Shown here: in pieces, positions 8,353 to 17,574 of the stretch
How the letters are laid out: every line of letters begins with the position of its first letter
Numbering within the stretch: position 1 is the first letter of the stretch
From: Allosalinactinospora lopnorensis
Lineage (GTDB): Bacteria; Actinomycetota; Actinomycetes; Streptosporangiales; Streptosporangiaceae
Assembly (NCBI RefSeq): GCF_000981225.1
Contig: NZ_LAJC01000064.1
Span: 1 to 34,236, forward strand
Direction of reading: 5' to 3'
DNA length: 34,236 nucleotides
The notes under the pieces: generated by a model
What the model saw: only the letters and a program-made list of their open reading frames with translations
Told to the model about the DNA's origin: nothing
The model's database searches: none
Program-made: the position numbers and the translations under genes

Positions 8353-9666
8353 TCATCGCACCTCGATGAACGCCTCCGGCTTGCGCGGCGGGCGGGCCTT
8401 CGGCGGGACGGCAGGGCGGCCGACGGCGACCGCTCCCATCGGCTCCCATTCCGGCGGCACCTCCAGGACGTCCCGGACGACCTGGGGGCAGAACATCGTC
8501 GAGGAGACCCAGGCCGATCCCAGCCCTTCCATGGCGAGCCCGATCAGCAGGTTCTGCACCCCCGCCCCCATGGCGACCAGGAACATCGACCGCTCGGCGC
8601 TCGCCCGGCGCTGATCGGGGTAGGGGTGCGCGCGGTCAGCCACCAGGCACGGAACCACCAGGTAGGGGGCGCGGCGCAGGACGTCACCGCGGCGGGTGCG
8701 CTTGGCGATGGCGGCCTCGGAGAACCCGTCGCGCCGCAGATCCGCGATCCAGGCTTCGAGCATCTCGTCCAGCAGCCGGGCGCGCGTCGCCGCCGATTCC
8801 ACCAGCACGAAGCGCCACGGGGTGGTGTGGTGCGGGGCCGGGGCGGTGACCGCCGCCGACACCGCCCGGCGCACGGTCGCCGGATCCACCGGATCGCCGG
8901 TGAACTCGCGGATCGTCCTGCGGGCGGGCACGACATCGCGTGAGCCGTAGCGGAACAGGTCGTCGTCGGCGGAGCGGACCAGCGCGGCGGCGCCGGGTCC
9001 GTCATCCTCGGTCACTCGGTGAGCCAGGCCGCGTACTACCGCCACGGGAATCCCGCTCGCCTTTCCCTTGACCAGTTCGCCGGCCGCGGCGATCTCGTCG
9101 GCGACCGCGTTGAGCGTCACCTCCATGACGTTGCCGTGCGTGTCGGTGGCGCCTCGCAGATCCTCCAGGGCGCTGATGCCCGCCGCGCCGATCGCGACAT
9201 CGGTCTGGCCGATCCGCCACGGGCGGCCGGACGTGTCCGAGACGACCACCGCCACCCGGACACCGAGCCGTGCGGCCAGCCCGGCCCGGAGCGTACGGGC
9301 CGAGGCGTCGGGGTCCTCGGGAAGCAGCAGCACGTGCCCGCTCTCCACATTGGAGGTGTCCACCCCGGCCGCGGCCATGACCAGGCCGGTGCGGGTCTGC
9401 ACGATGCGGGTATCGCCCCGCTGCGCCACCACACGCACCGCCTCGGCCTCGATCGCGCTCTCGCGGTCCATCCGCCGGATCCGCGCCTCGGCCTTGCTGA
9501 CGACCTTGGAGGTCACGACGAGGATGTCGCCGTCCCGGATACCTCCAACGGGTGCGGTGTGCGCCGCGGCCCCTTCGGCCGCGTCCGCGATCAGCCCAGC
9601 GAGGTCGTCGCCGGGTCCGACCTCGGGGATGCCGGGGACGCCGTGGATGGTCAACCCGATGCTCAC
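8353..9666 (-). CDS. fbiB: FbiB, F420 gamma-glutamyl ligase fused to dehydro-F420-0 reductase
   Basis: A 437-residue bifunctional enzyme of F420 maturation. The N-terminal CofE-type ligase (about 1-240) adds glutamates to F420-0 using GTP; visible signatures are [15 protein letters not shown] at 46-60, [10 protein letters not shown] at 101-110 and [18 protein letters not shown] at 143-160. The C-terminal part, from [14 protein letters not shown] at about 249, is an FMN-dependent nitroreductase-fold domain with [12 protein letters not shown]. In mycobacterial FbiB this domain reduces dehydro-F420-0, and the fusion is characteristic of actinobacteria. The GTG start at 9666 overlaps the fbiA stop in a GTGA, so translation is coupled. 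Together with FbiA and FbiC only the FbiD/CofC guanylyltransferase is missing from the window. Confidence 0.97.
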   Translation of the reverse strand: MSIGLTIHGVPGIPEVGPGDDLAGLIADAAEGAAAHTAPVGGIRDGDILVVTSKVVSKAEARIRRMDRESAIEAEAVRVVAQRGDTRIVQTRTGLVMAAAGVDTSNVESGHVLLLPEDPDASARTLRAGLAARLGVRVAVVVSDTSGRPWRIGQTDVAIGAAGISALEDLRGATDTHGNVMEVTLNAVADEIAAAGELVKGKASGIPVAVVRGLAHRVTEDDGPGAAALVRSADDDLFRYGSRDVVPARRTIREFTGDPVDPATVRRAVSAAVTAPAPHHTTPWRFVLVESAATRARLLDEMLEAWIADLRRDGFSEAAIAKRTRRGDVLRRAPYLVVPCLVADRAHPYPDQRRASAERSMFLVAMGAGVQNLLIGLAMEGLGSAWVSSTMFCPQVVRDVLEVPPEWEPMGAVAVGRPAVPPKARPPRKPEAFIEVR

Positions 9667-10634
9667 GCTCGGTGCTCCTTCAGCTCCAGGGCAAGGTCGA
9701 GCGCTGCGCGCGCGATCGCCGCGGTCGACTCCGGATCGCTCATGTACAGCGGGCGCGAGCGGATCTCGACGCCCTTCACGCGGGCCCCGGCGTCGACCTC
9801 GTCCACCAACCAGCCGTCCAGCAGCTCCGGGCCATAGTGCCCGGCGACCGCCTGGGCGCTGGATTCCACACCGATGGCGGCCAGGCAGGCGTCGGCCATA
9901 CCGCGGACGGCCGTCCCGCCGATGATGGGCGAGACTCCCACCACGGTTGCGCTGTTGAGCGCCTCGCGTATTCCCGGAACGCTCAGGATGGAGCCGACGC
10001 TCACCACCGGGTTCGAGGGCGGCAGCAGCACGATGTCGGCCTCCGCGACGGCCTCCAGCACACCGGGAGCCGGCGCCGAGTCCTCGGCCCCGACGAGGAC
10101 GATCTCCGACGCGGGCAGCGCTGCGCGGTGCCGTATCCACCACTCCTGGAAGTGGAGGGCCCGCCGGTCCTGCCCCTCCTCCACGAGCACGTGCGTCTCC
10201 ACCCGGTCGTCGGTCATGGGGAGCAGCCGCACACCTGGCTTCCAACGGTCGCACAGCGCCTCGGTGACCTCGGACAGCGTGTAGCCGGCCGCCATCATCT
10301 GCGCGCGGACGATGTGCGTGGCGGCATCGCGGTCGCCCAGGCCGAACCAGGTCGGCTGCATGCCGTAGGCGGCGAGCTCCTCCTTGACGGTGAACGTCTC
10401 GCCGGAGCGCCCCCATCCCTGCGACTCGTTGATCCCGCCGCCCAGTGTGTACATCACAGTGTCCAGATCCGGACAGATCCGCAGGCCGAACAGGGTGATG
10501 TCGTCCCCGGTGTTGCCGACGACCGTTATCGTCGCCTTGTTCTCTTGAGCGCCGGCTCCGATCCCGAGCGTCGCCTTGAGGCCGCGCAGGAACCGCGCGC
10601 CTCCTATACCTCCGGCCGGCACGACTATCCGCAT
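9663..10634 (-). CDS. fbiA: FbiA, phosphoenolpyruvyl (2-phospholactate-type) transferase of F420 synthesis
   Basis: A 323-residue CofD-family transferase that moves the activated three-carbon phosphate unit (EPPG in actinobacteria) onto Fo, giving dehydro-F420-0. The N-terminus [14 protein letters not shown] at 6-19 is the family's glycine-rich nucleotide loop. [22 protein letters not shown] and the adjoining YTLGGGIN stretch carry the conserved Asp residues and the Fo-binding region. [13 protein letters not shown] further on is also typical. The length is normal. The ATG at 10634 lacks a Shine-Dalgarno; CAGACT ends seven bases upstream, so a leaderless start is possible. The gene is immediately upstream of, and overlaps, fbiB, and diverges from the membrane protein at 10860. 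Confidence 0.97.
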   Translation of the reverse strand: MRIVVPAGGIGGARFLRGLKATLGIGAGAQENKATITVVGNTGDDITLFGLRICPDLDTVMYTLGGGINESQGWGRSGETFTVKEELAAYGMQPTWFGLGDRDAATHIVRAQMMAAGYTLSEVTEALCDRWKPGVRLLPMTDDRVETHVLVEEGQDRRALHFQEWWIRHRAALPASEIVLVGAEDSAPAPGVLEAVAEADIVLLPPSNPVVSVGSILSVPGIREALNSATVVGVSPIIGGTAVRGMADACLAAIGVESSAQAVAGHYGPELLDGWLVDEVDAGARVKGVEIRSRPLYMSDPESTAAIARAALDLALELKEHRA

Positions 10635-10859
10635 GCGCCCAAGTCTGGCAGTCTGGCGTCGTATATGTCCCGCGTCGGTCCCGGCCGCGGAGTGCGTTCC
10701 CACACACCCCGCCCGGCGCGCAGACAACCCGGGGGCCACGTGCGCGAGCGGGAGAACCTCCGTCCCGCTGCGCTGCCTGGCCGGCCGATTCACTCGACGA
10801 ACCAACAATATGCAAAGCTTCCACCGACGCGACGGCGAAGCAGCGGAGGGGAACCTCTC

Positions 10860-12182
10860 TTGAACAACCAAGGAATTCAGAGCTTGCGGGTACCTGCCGC
10901 CTGGGTGCTGCTCGGCGCTGTGGGCGCGCAGATGCTCGGAGGCCTCATCTACATCTTCGGAGCCGGTGGGTACGAATCGAGCCCTGCCCACACCATCAGC
11001 GCCATAGGCCACTCGGCCTTCTTCGGACCGATCATCGTCGCTCTGATTCTCGGTGCCGTGTTCCTCGTCGTCACCGCGCCGCAGAGGTCCGCCGCCTTCC
11101 CCGTCGTGCTGACAGCGCTCATCCTCTCCGGGACCGCGGCGCTCATGGGGGTCATCACCCTGATCATGGGCTTCGTCGCGGCCAACGACAACGACACCAT
11201 GGGGGTCGGTTTCGCCAGCTTCTTCGAAACCGCCGGCTATCTGGCGATCCTCGGGTTCGCCGGGCTCTTCCTGCTGAAGGTCTTCGGCGACCAGAACCTG
11301 GTGCCCCGTGCCGCGCCGGTCTCCCCGATGGGCCACCCCGGACATCCCCAGGGGTTCGCTCCGCACACCGGGGCGCAGCAACCCTTCGGCCCGCAGGTGA
11401 ACCAGGGGTATGCGACCGGTGCGCAGCCGAGCTTCCAGCAGGACTGGGCGCAGCAGGGCTACGCCGACCCCGCTCAGCAGCAGGCGTACGTGGACCCGTC
11501 GCAGCACCCCTACGCTGATCAGTACCAGCAGGTGCAGCAGCCCTATGCCGACCCGGCCTACCAGCAGCCCGCCCAGCAGGGCTACGGTGACCCGGGCCAG
11601 TACGCCGATCCGAACCAGGGGGCGTACGGCCAGGCCTGGTCACAGCCGGGGGACCCCTACTCCCAGCCGAGCGGCGGGCACCAGGCCTACGGCCAGGACT
11701 GGCAGTACCAGCAGCAGGCCTACAACCAGAACTGGCCTGTTGAGCAGCAGATGCCTTACGCGGGACAGCCGGGCTACACGAGTGGCGGTCAGCCGGCCGG
11801 ATACGACGCCTACGCCTCCCCCGGGTACGGAACCGGGGGCCAGCAGGCCTACAGCGGTGCCTACGACCCCTCCCAGTACGCTCCGATGCCCCCCGGTGCC
11901 GACCCCGGGCAGCCCGGAGAGCAGGCCGCGCAGGAAGCCGTCCAGTACGGCTGGTACCAGCAGCCCGCGGACCAGGGCGGGGAGCGCCGCGACACGCCCA
12001 TGGGCCAGTTCTTCGGTTCGGAGGAGCAGAACGCGAACGACGCCGCCCAGTATGGTGATCCGGGTTACGCGCAGTTCGGTACGGGTAGTCCCTACGCTGA
12101 GAATTATCCAGCTGACCAGCAGGGGCAGGCCGAAACCGGAGAAGCGCAGCAGGCCTGGTACCGCGACGACGACCGTCGCTAG
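10860..12182 (+). CDS. Four-helix membrane protein with a long Gln/Tyr/Pro-rich C-terminal tail
   Basis: A 440-residue protein of unknown function. The N-terminal 150 residues form four predicted membrane helices (starting at [44 protein letters not shown] and [15 protein letters not shown]). The remaining roughly 290 residues are low complexity, rich in Q, Y, G, P, D and A, with irregular repeats such as QQGYADP, QQPYADP and QQGYGDP. The layout resembles the mycobacterial 34-kDa antigen-type proteins, but I cannot claim homology. The start is TTG at 10860: GGAGGGG lies at 10845-10851, eight bases upstream, and no ATG or GTG starts the first helix. The gene sits between fbiA and whiB. Confidence 0.8.
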   Translation: MNNQGIQSLRVPAAWVLLGAVGAQMLGGLIYIFGAGGYESSPAHTISAIGHSAFFGPIIVALILGAVFLVVTAPQRSAAFPVVLTALILSGTAALMGVITLIMGFVAANDNDTMGVGFASFFETAGYLAILGFAGLFLLKVFGDQNLVPRAAPVSPMGHPGHPQGFAPHTGAQQPFGPQVNQGYATGAQPSFQQDWAQQGYADPAQQQAYVDPSQHPYADQYQQVQQPYADPAYQQPAQQGYGDPGQYADPNQGAYGQAWSQPGDPYSQPSGGHQAYGQDWQYQQQAYNQNWPVEQQMPYAGQPGYTSGGQPAGYDAYASPGYGTGGQQAYSGAYDPSQYAPMPPGADPGQPGEQAAQEAVQYGWYQQPADQGGERRDTPMGQFFGSEEQNANDAAQYGDPGYAQFGTGSPYAENYPADQQGQAETGEAQQAWYRDDDRR

Positions 12183-12217
12183 TCTTCCCCTGGCAGCACC
12201 TTGATTCTCGCGGAATT

Positions 12218-12294
12218 GCGTGGTAATCCGCTGAACGGGCGTGAACGGACGCCCGTAGGCGGTTCGTTACATGATATTCAGTGGATTACCACGC
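12218..12294. repeat. Nested long inverted repeat upstream of whiB
   Basis: Outer arms of 18 bases, GCGTGGTAATCCGCTGAA (12218-12235) and TTCAGTGGATTACCACGC (12277-12294), pair throughout with one G-T. Inside them a second perfect 8-bp stem, ACGGGCGT (12235-12242) and ACGCCCGT (12249-12256), encloses a six-base loop. The structure begins 36 bases after the membrane-protein stop and ends eight bases before the candidate whiB -35 box. It could end upstream transcription, but its position also suits a regulator site for whiB. Confidence 0.75.
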
Positions 12295-12301
12295 CACGTG
12301 C

Positions 12302-12331
12302 TTGACGTATAGCCAGCGGCGCACGTGTAAT
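12302..12331 (+). promoter_or_regulatory. Candidate whiB promoter
   Basis: TTGACG (12302-12307) and TGTAAT (12326-12331), 18 bases apart, each match the housekeeping -35 and -10 consensus at five of six positions. The transcript would carry a leader of about 65 bases. The leader contains CACCCTCC and GGGAGG segments that could pair with each other or with the AGGAGG ribosome-binding site at 12392-12397. Confidence 0.55.
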
Positions 12332-12402
12332 TTCAAGGTGTGTTTACACCCTCCTGGGGGTCGAATGGGAGGGTACATCGAGGGGGGCAATAGGAGGTGC
12401 GC

Positions 12403-12690
12403 ATGAGCGAGGTCATCCCGCTGGCGCACGGCGCAGACGAAGATCTGGGCTGGCAGGAACGTGCCTTGTGCGCGCAGACCGATCCCGAGGCGTTCTTCCC
12501 CGAGAAGGGCGGCTCGACACGGGAGGCGAAGAAGGTCTGCCAGTCGTGCGAGGTGCGAGCGGAGTGCCTGGAATATGCGCTGGAGCACGACGAACGCTTC
12601 GGCATCTGGGGGGGACTCTCCGAGCGTGAACGTCGCCGTCTGAAGAAAGCCGCCGGTCAGGATTTCGATTTCTTGGCCGACATGCTGTGA
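12403..12690 (+). CDS. whiB: WhiB-family iron-sulfur transcription factor (WhiB/WhmD type)
   Basis: A 95-residue regulator that binds a [4Fe-4S] cluster and works with the principal sigma factor. The four cluster cysteines are C23, C46, C49 and C55 (Cx22-Cx2Cx5C). The turn motif GIWGG is at 68-72 and the basic DNA-binding tail ERERRRLKK at 74-82. The core ALCAQTDPEAFFPEKGGSTR matches the WhiB subfamily required for sporulation septation in Streptomyces and for division in mycobacteria (WhmD). The ATG is five bases after AGGAGG; the in-frame GTG at 12397 overlaps that site and is rejected. A strong terminator follows, so whiB is probably a single-gene unit. Confidence 0.96.
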   Translation: MSEVIPLAHGADEDLGWQERALCAQTDPEAFFPEKGGSTREAKKVCQSCEVRAECLEYALEHDERFGIWGGLSERERRRLKKAAGQDFDFLADML

Positions 12691-12709
12691 ACCTGCTTCG
12701 GTGACAAGC

Positions 12710-12743
12710 GTGTGCCCTGGGCAAATGCCCGGGGCACACTTTT
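12710..12743 (+). terminator. Intrinsic terminator of whiB
   Basis: GTGTGCCCTGGGCA (12710-12723) pairs with TGCCCGGGGCACAC (12726-12739) over 14 bp with a single T-G wobble and a two-base loop. It is followed by TTTT (12740-12743). It starts 20 bases after the whiB stop and is the clearest rho-independent terminator in the window. Confidence 0.9.
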
Positions 12744-12889
12744 CGGCCGGTATGGTGCGGCCGGCGGGTAGGAGAGGTCGAAAGCGGCTCATACGGTCCA
12801 CCGCTTCGCGTATCGTGATCTGCCGATAGTGTCCGAACGCAACGGTCATTCCCCCCTGACCTCGAACCTTCGAGAGCGAACCCTCAGCC

Positions 12890-15800
12890 GTGCTACCCCT
12901 GGACCCTGCCCGCCATATCGTGACGGCGGTCGTCGTCACACACGACGGCGCCCGCTGGTTGCCCGAAACCCTGGAGGCCGTCCGGGGGCAGTCTCGACCG
13001 GTGCAGCGCGTTGTGGGCGTCGACACGGGAAGCCGCGACCGCAGTGGTGAGATCCTCGACGAGTTCATCGCCTCCGACGCACTCACGGCGGTCCCGCGGA
13101 ACACCGGGTACGGCGATGCCGTCCGGGCCGCCCTCGCCCTGCCGCGTGCCAGTGTGGCGTTCCCCGGCGCGGCACCGGACGCCATCGAGTGGATCTGGCT
13201 GATCCACGACGACTGCACCCCCGACCCCGACGCGTTGCAGCACCTGCTGCTGGCCGCGAACGACGATCCCCACGCCGCCGTGCTCGGCCCTAAACTGCGC
13301 GACTGGTTCGACCGGCGGTTGCTGATCGAGGTCGGGGTGACCATCGACGGCGCCGGTCGCCGCGAGACGGGGCTGGAACCGCGTGAGTTCGACCACGGCC
13401 AGCACGACGGAACGCGCCCCGTGCTCGCCGTGTCGAGCGCCGGGATGCTGGTACGCCGCGAGGTCTGGGACGCTCTCGACGGCTTCGACCGGCGGCTGCC
13501 GCTGTTCCGCGACGACATCGACTTCTGCTGGCGGGCCGGCGGTGCGGGACACCGCGTACTCGTCGTCCCCGACGCCGTCGCCTACCATGCCGAAGCCGCG
13601 GCGCGCCGCAGGCGGCGCATCAGCGCGACCAGCGACCACCCGCGCCGGATCGACCGGCGGCACGCGTTGTTCGTGCTGCTGGCGAACCTGCCGTTCGGCG
13701 GGATGGTCGCCGCACTGCTGCGCAACTCCTTCGCCTCGGCGCTGCGCGTTCTCACCTACACCCTCGGAAAGCAGCCGGCGAACGCCTTCGACGAGGCCGC
13801 GGCGATCACCTCGATCTACCTGATGCCGGGGCGCCTCATCGCCGCCCGCTTCCGCCGGCGTCGGCACCGCCGGCGCACCTACAGCGCGATCCGGCCGTTC
13901 CTCGCCCGCGGCGTGGCGCTGCGGCAGTTCACCGACACGGTCTCCAACATGCTTTCGGGGACCCCGGCGATGAACACCCCCGGGCGGCACCAGGCGGTGA
14001 CCGCCCCGCCGCGCACCGAGGAGGAGGACCCCCTCCGCGACGATCAGAGCCTGCTGATCCGCCTTCTCTCACGGCCCGGTGTGCTGCTCGTGCTGACCCT
14101 CACCATTGTCGCGCTCATCGCGGAACGTTCCCTGCTCCTCGGCGAGCGCCTCGCAGGCGGGGCGCTGCCACCTGTGCCGGGCGAGGCCGCGGACCTGTGG
14201 ACCATCTACCTGGCCGGCTGGCACGACATCGGAATCGGCTCCAGCGCCGCCGCCCCGCCCTACGTCGGGCTGCTCGCGGCGCTGTCCACGGCCACATTCG
14301 GAAAACCGTGGCTTGCGGTGATGCTCATCCTCGTCGGCTGCGTGCCGCTCGCCGGGGTCACCGCTTACCTGCTGGCCAGGAGGGTCCTGCACTACCGCCC
14401 CGCGCAGTTGTGGATGGCCGGCTCCTACGCCCTGCTGCCCATGGCGACCGGGGCCGTCTCCCAAGGGCGGTTGGGGACCGCGCTGGTGCACGCCATGCTC
14501 CCGGTTCTGGGCTTGCTGATGCTGCGGATCCTGACGTTGCCGCCGCGCCGTTCACGCCGCGCCGCCTGGGCGCTGGCGCTGTTCCTCAGCGTCGCCACGG
14601 CATTCGTCCCCCTCGTGTGGTTGCTGACCCTGGTCCTCGGAGTTCTGGCGGCGGTGGCGTTCGGCCACGTCGGCCGCAGGCTCTACGTCAGCATCGGGAT
14701 TGTGCTGGTGACCCCGCTGGTGCTGCTGCTCCCGTGGTCGCTCTCCCTGTTCCGGCACCCCTCGATGTGGCTGCTGGAGGCCGGACTGCACCAGCCCGGC
14801 GACTCTCCCGCATCACCCGGCCAGCTGCTGATGCTCTCGCCCGGCGGTCCCGGCACCCCGCCGGTCTGGGTCACCGCCGGCTTCATCCTGGCAGCGCTGT
14901 GCGCCCTGCTGCTGCTCCGCCAGCGGATGCTGGTCTCGATCGGCTGGAGCGCCGCGCTGTTCGGGATCCTGGTGGCCATCATCATCGGCCACATAGCCGT
15001 GGCCCCCCATTACGGCGGCCCGGCCGCGCCCGCCTGGCCCGGCGTGGCGCTGGCCTTCGCCGCGACGGCGATGCTGCTATCAGCCGCCACGGCGGCGCAG
15101 TCCTTCGGCCTGCTGGTGAGACTGGGGGGTCTGCGCCGCGTGTTCGCCCTCTCCGTCGCGGTCCTCGCTCTGACCACCCCGGTCTCCGCGGCCGCGGTGT
15201 GGATGTGGAACGGCGTCCAAGGCCCCCTCGACGGCGACGCCGGTCCGACCATCCCCGGATACCTGACCTCGTTCAGTGGGGACGGAACGGAGGTGCGCAC
15301 GCTCGTTCTCGCGCCGGAGGAGGACGGAGCGGTCACCTACAGCGTGCTGCGCGGGCAGGAGCCGCGGATCGGGGAGGAGCAGCTTCCCGGCGAGGAGGCT
15401 CCCAACGAGGTGCTGGGCGAGGCCGTGGCCGGACTGGCAGGGGGCGCGGGCGGCGACGAGGCCGACGTGCTCGCCGAGTTCGGTGTCGGCTACGTCCTGC
15501 TGCCCGAGCCCGATATCGGTGAGGACGCCGACATCACCCTGGTCAACACCATGGACGGCACGCCCGGGATGTCACGGCTGCAACTGACGTCAAAGTTCGC
15601 GTTGTGGCGGCTCGAAGAGGAGACCGGCCGGCTGCGCGTGGCCGACGGCGGCGACACCCTGTCCGTGCTCCGGACACCCCGCGATGGGGACACAGTGGAC
15701 GTGCCTCCGGGCAGAGGGCAACGCAGGCTGCTGCTGGCCGAACCCGCGGACGGCGGCTGGCGCGCCACCCTCGACGGCACCGAGCTCGAATCCGCGTCGG

Positions 15801-16093
15801 CCGGATCCGGTCTCCAGGCGTTCGAGCTTCCCGTGCAGGGCGGCGATTTGGAGATCACCCGGAGCGAGGGAAACCGCCGGTTCTGGCTCCTCGCCCAGGG
15901 CGCGCTGCTGGCGGTGGTCGTGGTGTTCGCGCTGCCGGGGATACGCACCGAGGACGACGCCCGTGAAGAAGAGGAGCAGCCGACGCCGCGTCCGCGGAAC
16001 CCGATCGCCGCCCCCCGCTTCGGGTTGATGAGGCGCCAGGAGACGCGCGGCCAGCGGCGCCGCGGCGGCCGCGGGAAGGGGAACGCACAGTGA
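12890..16093 (+). CDS. Large membrane-bound GT2 glycosyltransferase
   Basis: A 1067-residue polytopic protein. Residues 1-260 form a GT-A family 2 domain: HIVTAVVVTHDGARWLPETL at the start, the metal/nucleotide motif HDD at 106-108, and RDDIDFCWR at 207-215 in the acceptor region. About 380-780 hold many membrane helices. A long periplasmic-side region follows (780-1005), then a last helix near 1010-1030 and a basic tail ending GQRRRGGRGKGNAQ. It probably uses an activated sugar to modify an envelope polymer or lipid carrier; the exact product is unknown. The GTG at 12890 lacks a good Shine-Dalgarno, so the N-terminus is uncertain, though the GT2 domain begins correctly just after it. The stop overlaps the next gene in a GTGA. 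Confidence 0.88.
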   Translation: MLPLDPARHIVTAVVVTHDGARWLPETLEAVRGQSRPVQRVVGVDTGSRDRSGEILDEFIASDALTAVPRNTGYGDAVRAALALPRASVAFPGAAPDAIEWIWLIHDDCTPDPDALQHLLLAANDDPHAAVLGPKLRDWFDRRLLIEVGVTIDGAGRRETGLEPREFDHGQHDGTRPVLAVSSAGMLVRREVWDALDGFDRRLPLFRDDIDFCWRAGGAGHRVLVVPDAVAYHAEAAARRRRRISATSDHPRRIDRRHALFVLLANLPFGGMVAALLRNSFASALRVLTYTLGKQPANAFDEAAAITSIYLMPGRLIAARFRRRRHRRRTYSAIRPFLARGVALRQFTDTVSNMLSGTPAMNTPGRHQAVTAPPRTEEEDPLRDDQSLLIRLLSRPGVLLVLTLTIVALIAERSLLLGERLAGGALPPVPGEAADLWTIYLAGWHDIGIGSSAAAPPYVGLLAALSTATFGKPWLAVMLILVGCVPLAGVTAYLLARRVLHYRPAQLWMAGSYALLPMATGAVSQGRLGTALVHAMLPVLGLLMLRILTLPPRRSRRAAWALALFLSVATAFVPLVWLLTLVLGVLAAVAFGHVGRRLYVSIGIVLVTPLVLLLPWSLSLFRHPSMWLLEAGLHQPGDSPASPGQLLMLSPGGPGTPPVWVTAGFILAALCALLLLRQRMLVSIGWSAALFGILVAIIIGHIAVAPHYGGPAAPAWPGVALAFAATAMLLSAATAAQSFGLLVRLGGLRRVFALSVAVLALTTPVSAAAVWMWNGVQGPLDGDAGPTIPGYLTSFSGDGTEVRTLVLAPEEDGAVTYSVLRGQEPRIGEEQLPGEEAPNEVLGEAVAGLAGGAGGDEADVLAEFGVGYVLLPEPDIGEDADITLVNTMDGTPGMSRLQLTSKFALWRLEEETGRLRVADGGDTLSVLRTPRDGDTVDVPPGRGQRRLLLAEPADGGWRATLDGTELESASAGSGLQAFELPVQGGDLEITRSEGNRRFWLLAQGALLAVVVVFALPGIRTEDDAREEEEQPTPRPRNPIAAPRFGLMRRQETRGQRRRGGRGKGNAQ

Positions 16094-17535
16094 GGCTGAT
16101 CGTCGAGAACCGGTACGCGCTGCTCGGCCTGGTCGTGGTCGCGCTGACCGCGCTGTTCGGCGTGGCCACGGCGCTGAATACCGCGGGAGCGGGAGTAGGC
16201 GGGGGCGTCGCGGAGGACCCGGCGGTGGCGGAGGTGGAGTCGGCGATGCGGGCCTGCCCCCCTCCGCGCGGTGATGACCGCGAGAGCGAGATGGCGGTGT
16301 TCGCCTCCGGGGGGCGGCAGGACACCGGCTCGCTCCTCGTGACCGAGAACGAGGACGACGCTGATCGGCGGCTGGCGGAGCCCGAGGACATCGGACGCCC
16401 GTGGACCGAGGACACCACCGATAGCGAACGGCACACGGTGGTGCGCGCCGACGGCGCGTTCGCGACCGGGATGGAGGTCACCCAGACCACGGTCGGCGAG
16501 GACGACCCCTACGCGACCGAGACGCGCTGCGCCGAGCCGGACCTGAGCTCCTGGTTCACCGCCCCCGGCGGTGAAACCCTGCAAGAGGCCCGGCTCCTGC
16601 TGGCCAACGTCGACGATGACACGGCCACCGCCAGCATCGACATCTACGCTCCCGACGGGCCGGTACTGGCCGAGGAGACCCGGGGGATCTCGGTCGACCC
16701 GCACGACGAGGTCGAGATCTCGCTGACCGAACTGATCGAGGGCACGGAAGCGATCGCCGTGCACGTGCGTACCAACAAGGGGCGTGTCGCGGCGTCGCTG
16801 TTCGCGGAGCGCTCGGACGCGGGACAGGACTGGGTGGCGCCCACGCTCAGGCCCGCCAAGCGCCATGTGATCCCGGGGGTCCCCGAAGGAGGCGGCGCGC
16901 GGCGGCTCATCGTGGCGACGCCCGGGGACGAACCGGTCACCGTGGACGCGCAGGTGTACACACCCGAAGGCGAGGTCGAGCACGAAGCGCTGAAAGGCCT
17001 GAGCCTCCCGCCGGCCGCGTCCGACATGGTGAGCCTGGAGGGACCGCTGCAGCAGCAGCCCGGAACGGTCGTGATCGAGGCCGACCGGCCGATCGTCGCG
17101 GGGGTGTCGATGGACCGCGACAGCGGCGACGACACGTCCTACGCCCCGGCCACCGAGCCCTTGATGGGACCGCTGAACGGAACCGCGATCGTCCCGGCCG
17201 ATCCGGAGGGCACCGAGAGCCGGCTGCTGTTCGGCGCTCCCGAACGCGCCGCGACCGTGGTCGTCACCCTGGTCGACGAGGACGGGACACAGGGCGACTC
17301 CCAGAAGGTGGAGATCGAGGCGGGCCATACCGAGGTTCCCGAGCTGGAACACCCCGAGGACCCCCACGCCCTGCTCATCCAGGTCCCCGAGGACTCCGCG
17401 CCGGTGTATGGGGCGCGCGAACTCACCCAGAGCGCGGACGACGACCGGGCCACCGCCACGCTCCCGCTCCGCCCGGCCCCCTCCAGGGTTCTCCTTCCCG
17501 CGGTCAGCGACAGCCTGACGAGCGCGGTGCCCTGA
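16090..17535 (+). CDS. DUF5719 family membrane-anchored extracellular protein
   Basis: A 481-residue protein with one N-terminal helix (YALLGLVVVALTALFGVATAL, about 9-29) and a long acidic, Ser/Thr/Val-rich exported part with repeated beta-type stretches such as DAQVYTPEGEVEHEALKGL and APERAATVVVTLVDEDG. This is the layout of DUF5719 proteins, which I recall next to this giant GT2 gene in actinomycetes. The function is not known. The GTG start lies inside the stop of the GT2 gene, indicating coupled synthesis and probably a joint role in envelope glycan assembly. It is convergent with the metallopeptidase-family gene 39 bases away. Confidence 0.8.
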   Translation: MRLIVENRYALLGLVVVALTALFGVATALNTAGAGVGGGVAEDPAVAEVESAMRACPPPRGDDRESEMAVFASGGRQDTGSLLVTENEDDADRRLAEPEDIGRPWTEDTTDSERHTVVRADGAFATGMEVTQTTVGEDDPYATETRCAEPDLSSWFTAPGGETLQEARLLLANVDDDTATASIDIYAPDGPVLAEETRGISVDPHDEVEISLTELIEGTEAIAVHVRTNKGRVAASLFAERSDAGQDWVAPTLRPAKRHVIPGVPEGGGARRLIVATPGDEPVTVDAQVYTPEGEVEHEALKGLSLPPAASDMVSLEGPLQQQPGTVVIEADRPIVAGVSMDRDSGDDTSYAPATEPLMGPLNGTAIVPADPEGTESRLLFGAPERAATVVVTLVDEDGTQGDSQKVEIEAGHTEVPELEHPEDPHALLIQVPEDSAPVYGARELTQSADDDRATATLPLRPAPSRVLLPAVSDSLTSAVP

Positions 17536-17574
17536 GGGCACGCAGGAGAAAGGACCGGCGGGCCACCGGGCGGC

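Noticed and set aside
9667-10824. Upstream extension of the fbiB frame to 10824
   Set aside because: It overlaps all of fbiA in another frame and reads as Arg/Gly-rich nonsense; the true fbiB start is the GTG at 9666 that overlaps the fbiA stop.
9552-10859. Upstream extension of the 10860 membrane-protein frame
   Set aside because: It runs antisense to fbiA and fbiB with Arg/His-rich composition; the TTG at 10860 has a strong ribosome-binding site and begins the recognisable protein.
12829-13050. Short frame before the GT2 gene
   Set aside because: It runs into the GT2 coding region in a different frame and has no family features; a frameshifted N-terminus of GT2 was considered, but the GT2 domain is complete without it.
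15490-17541. Long minus-strand frame opposite the GT2/DUF5719 genes
   Set aside because: Its composition is that of a codon-position shadow and no domain is visible; the + strand genes are coupled and recognisable.
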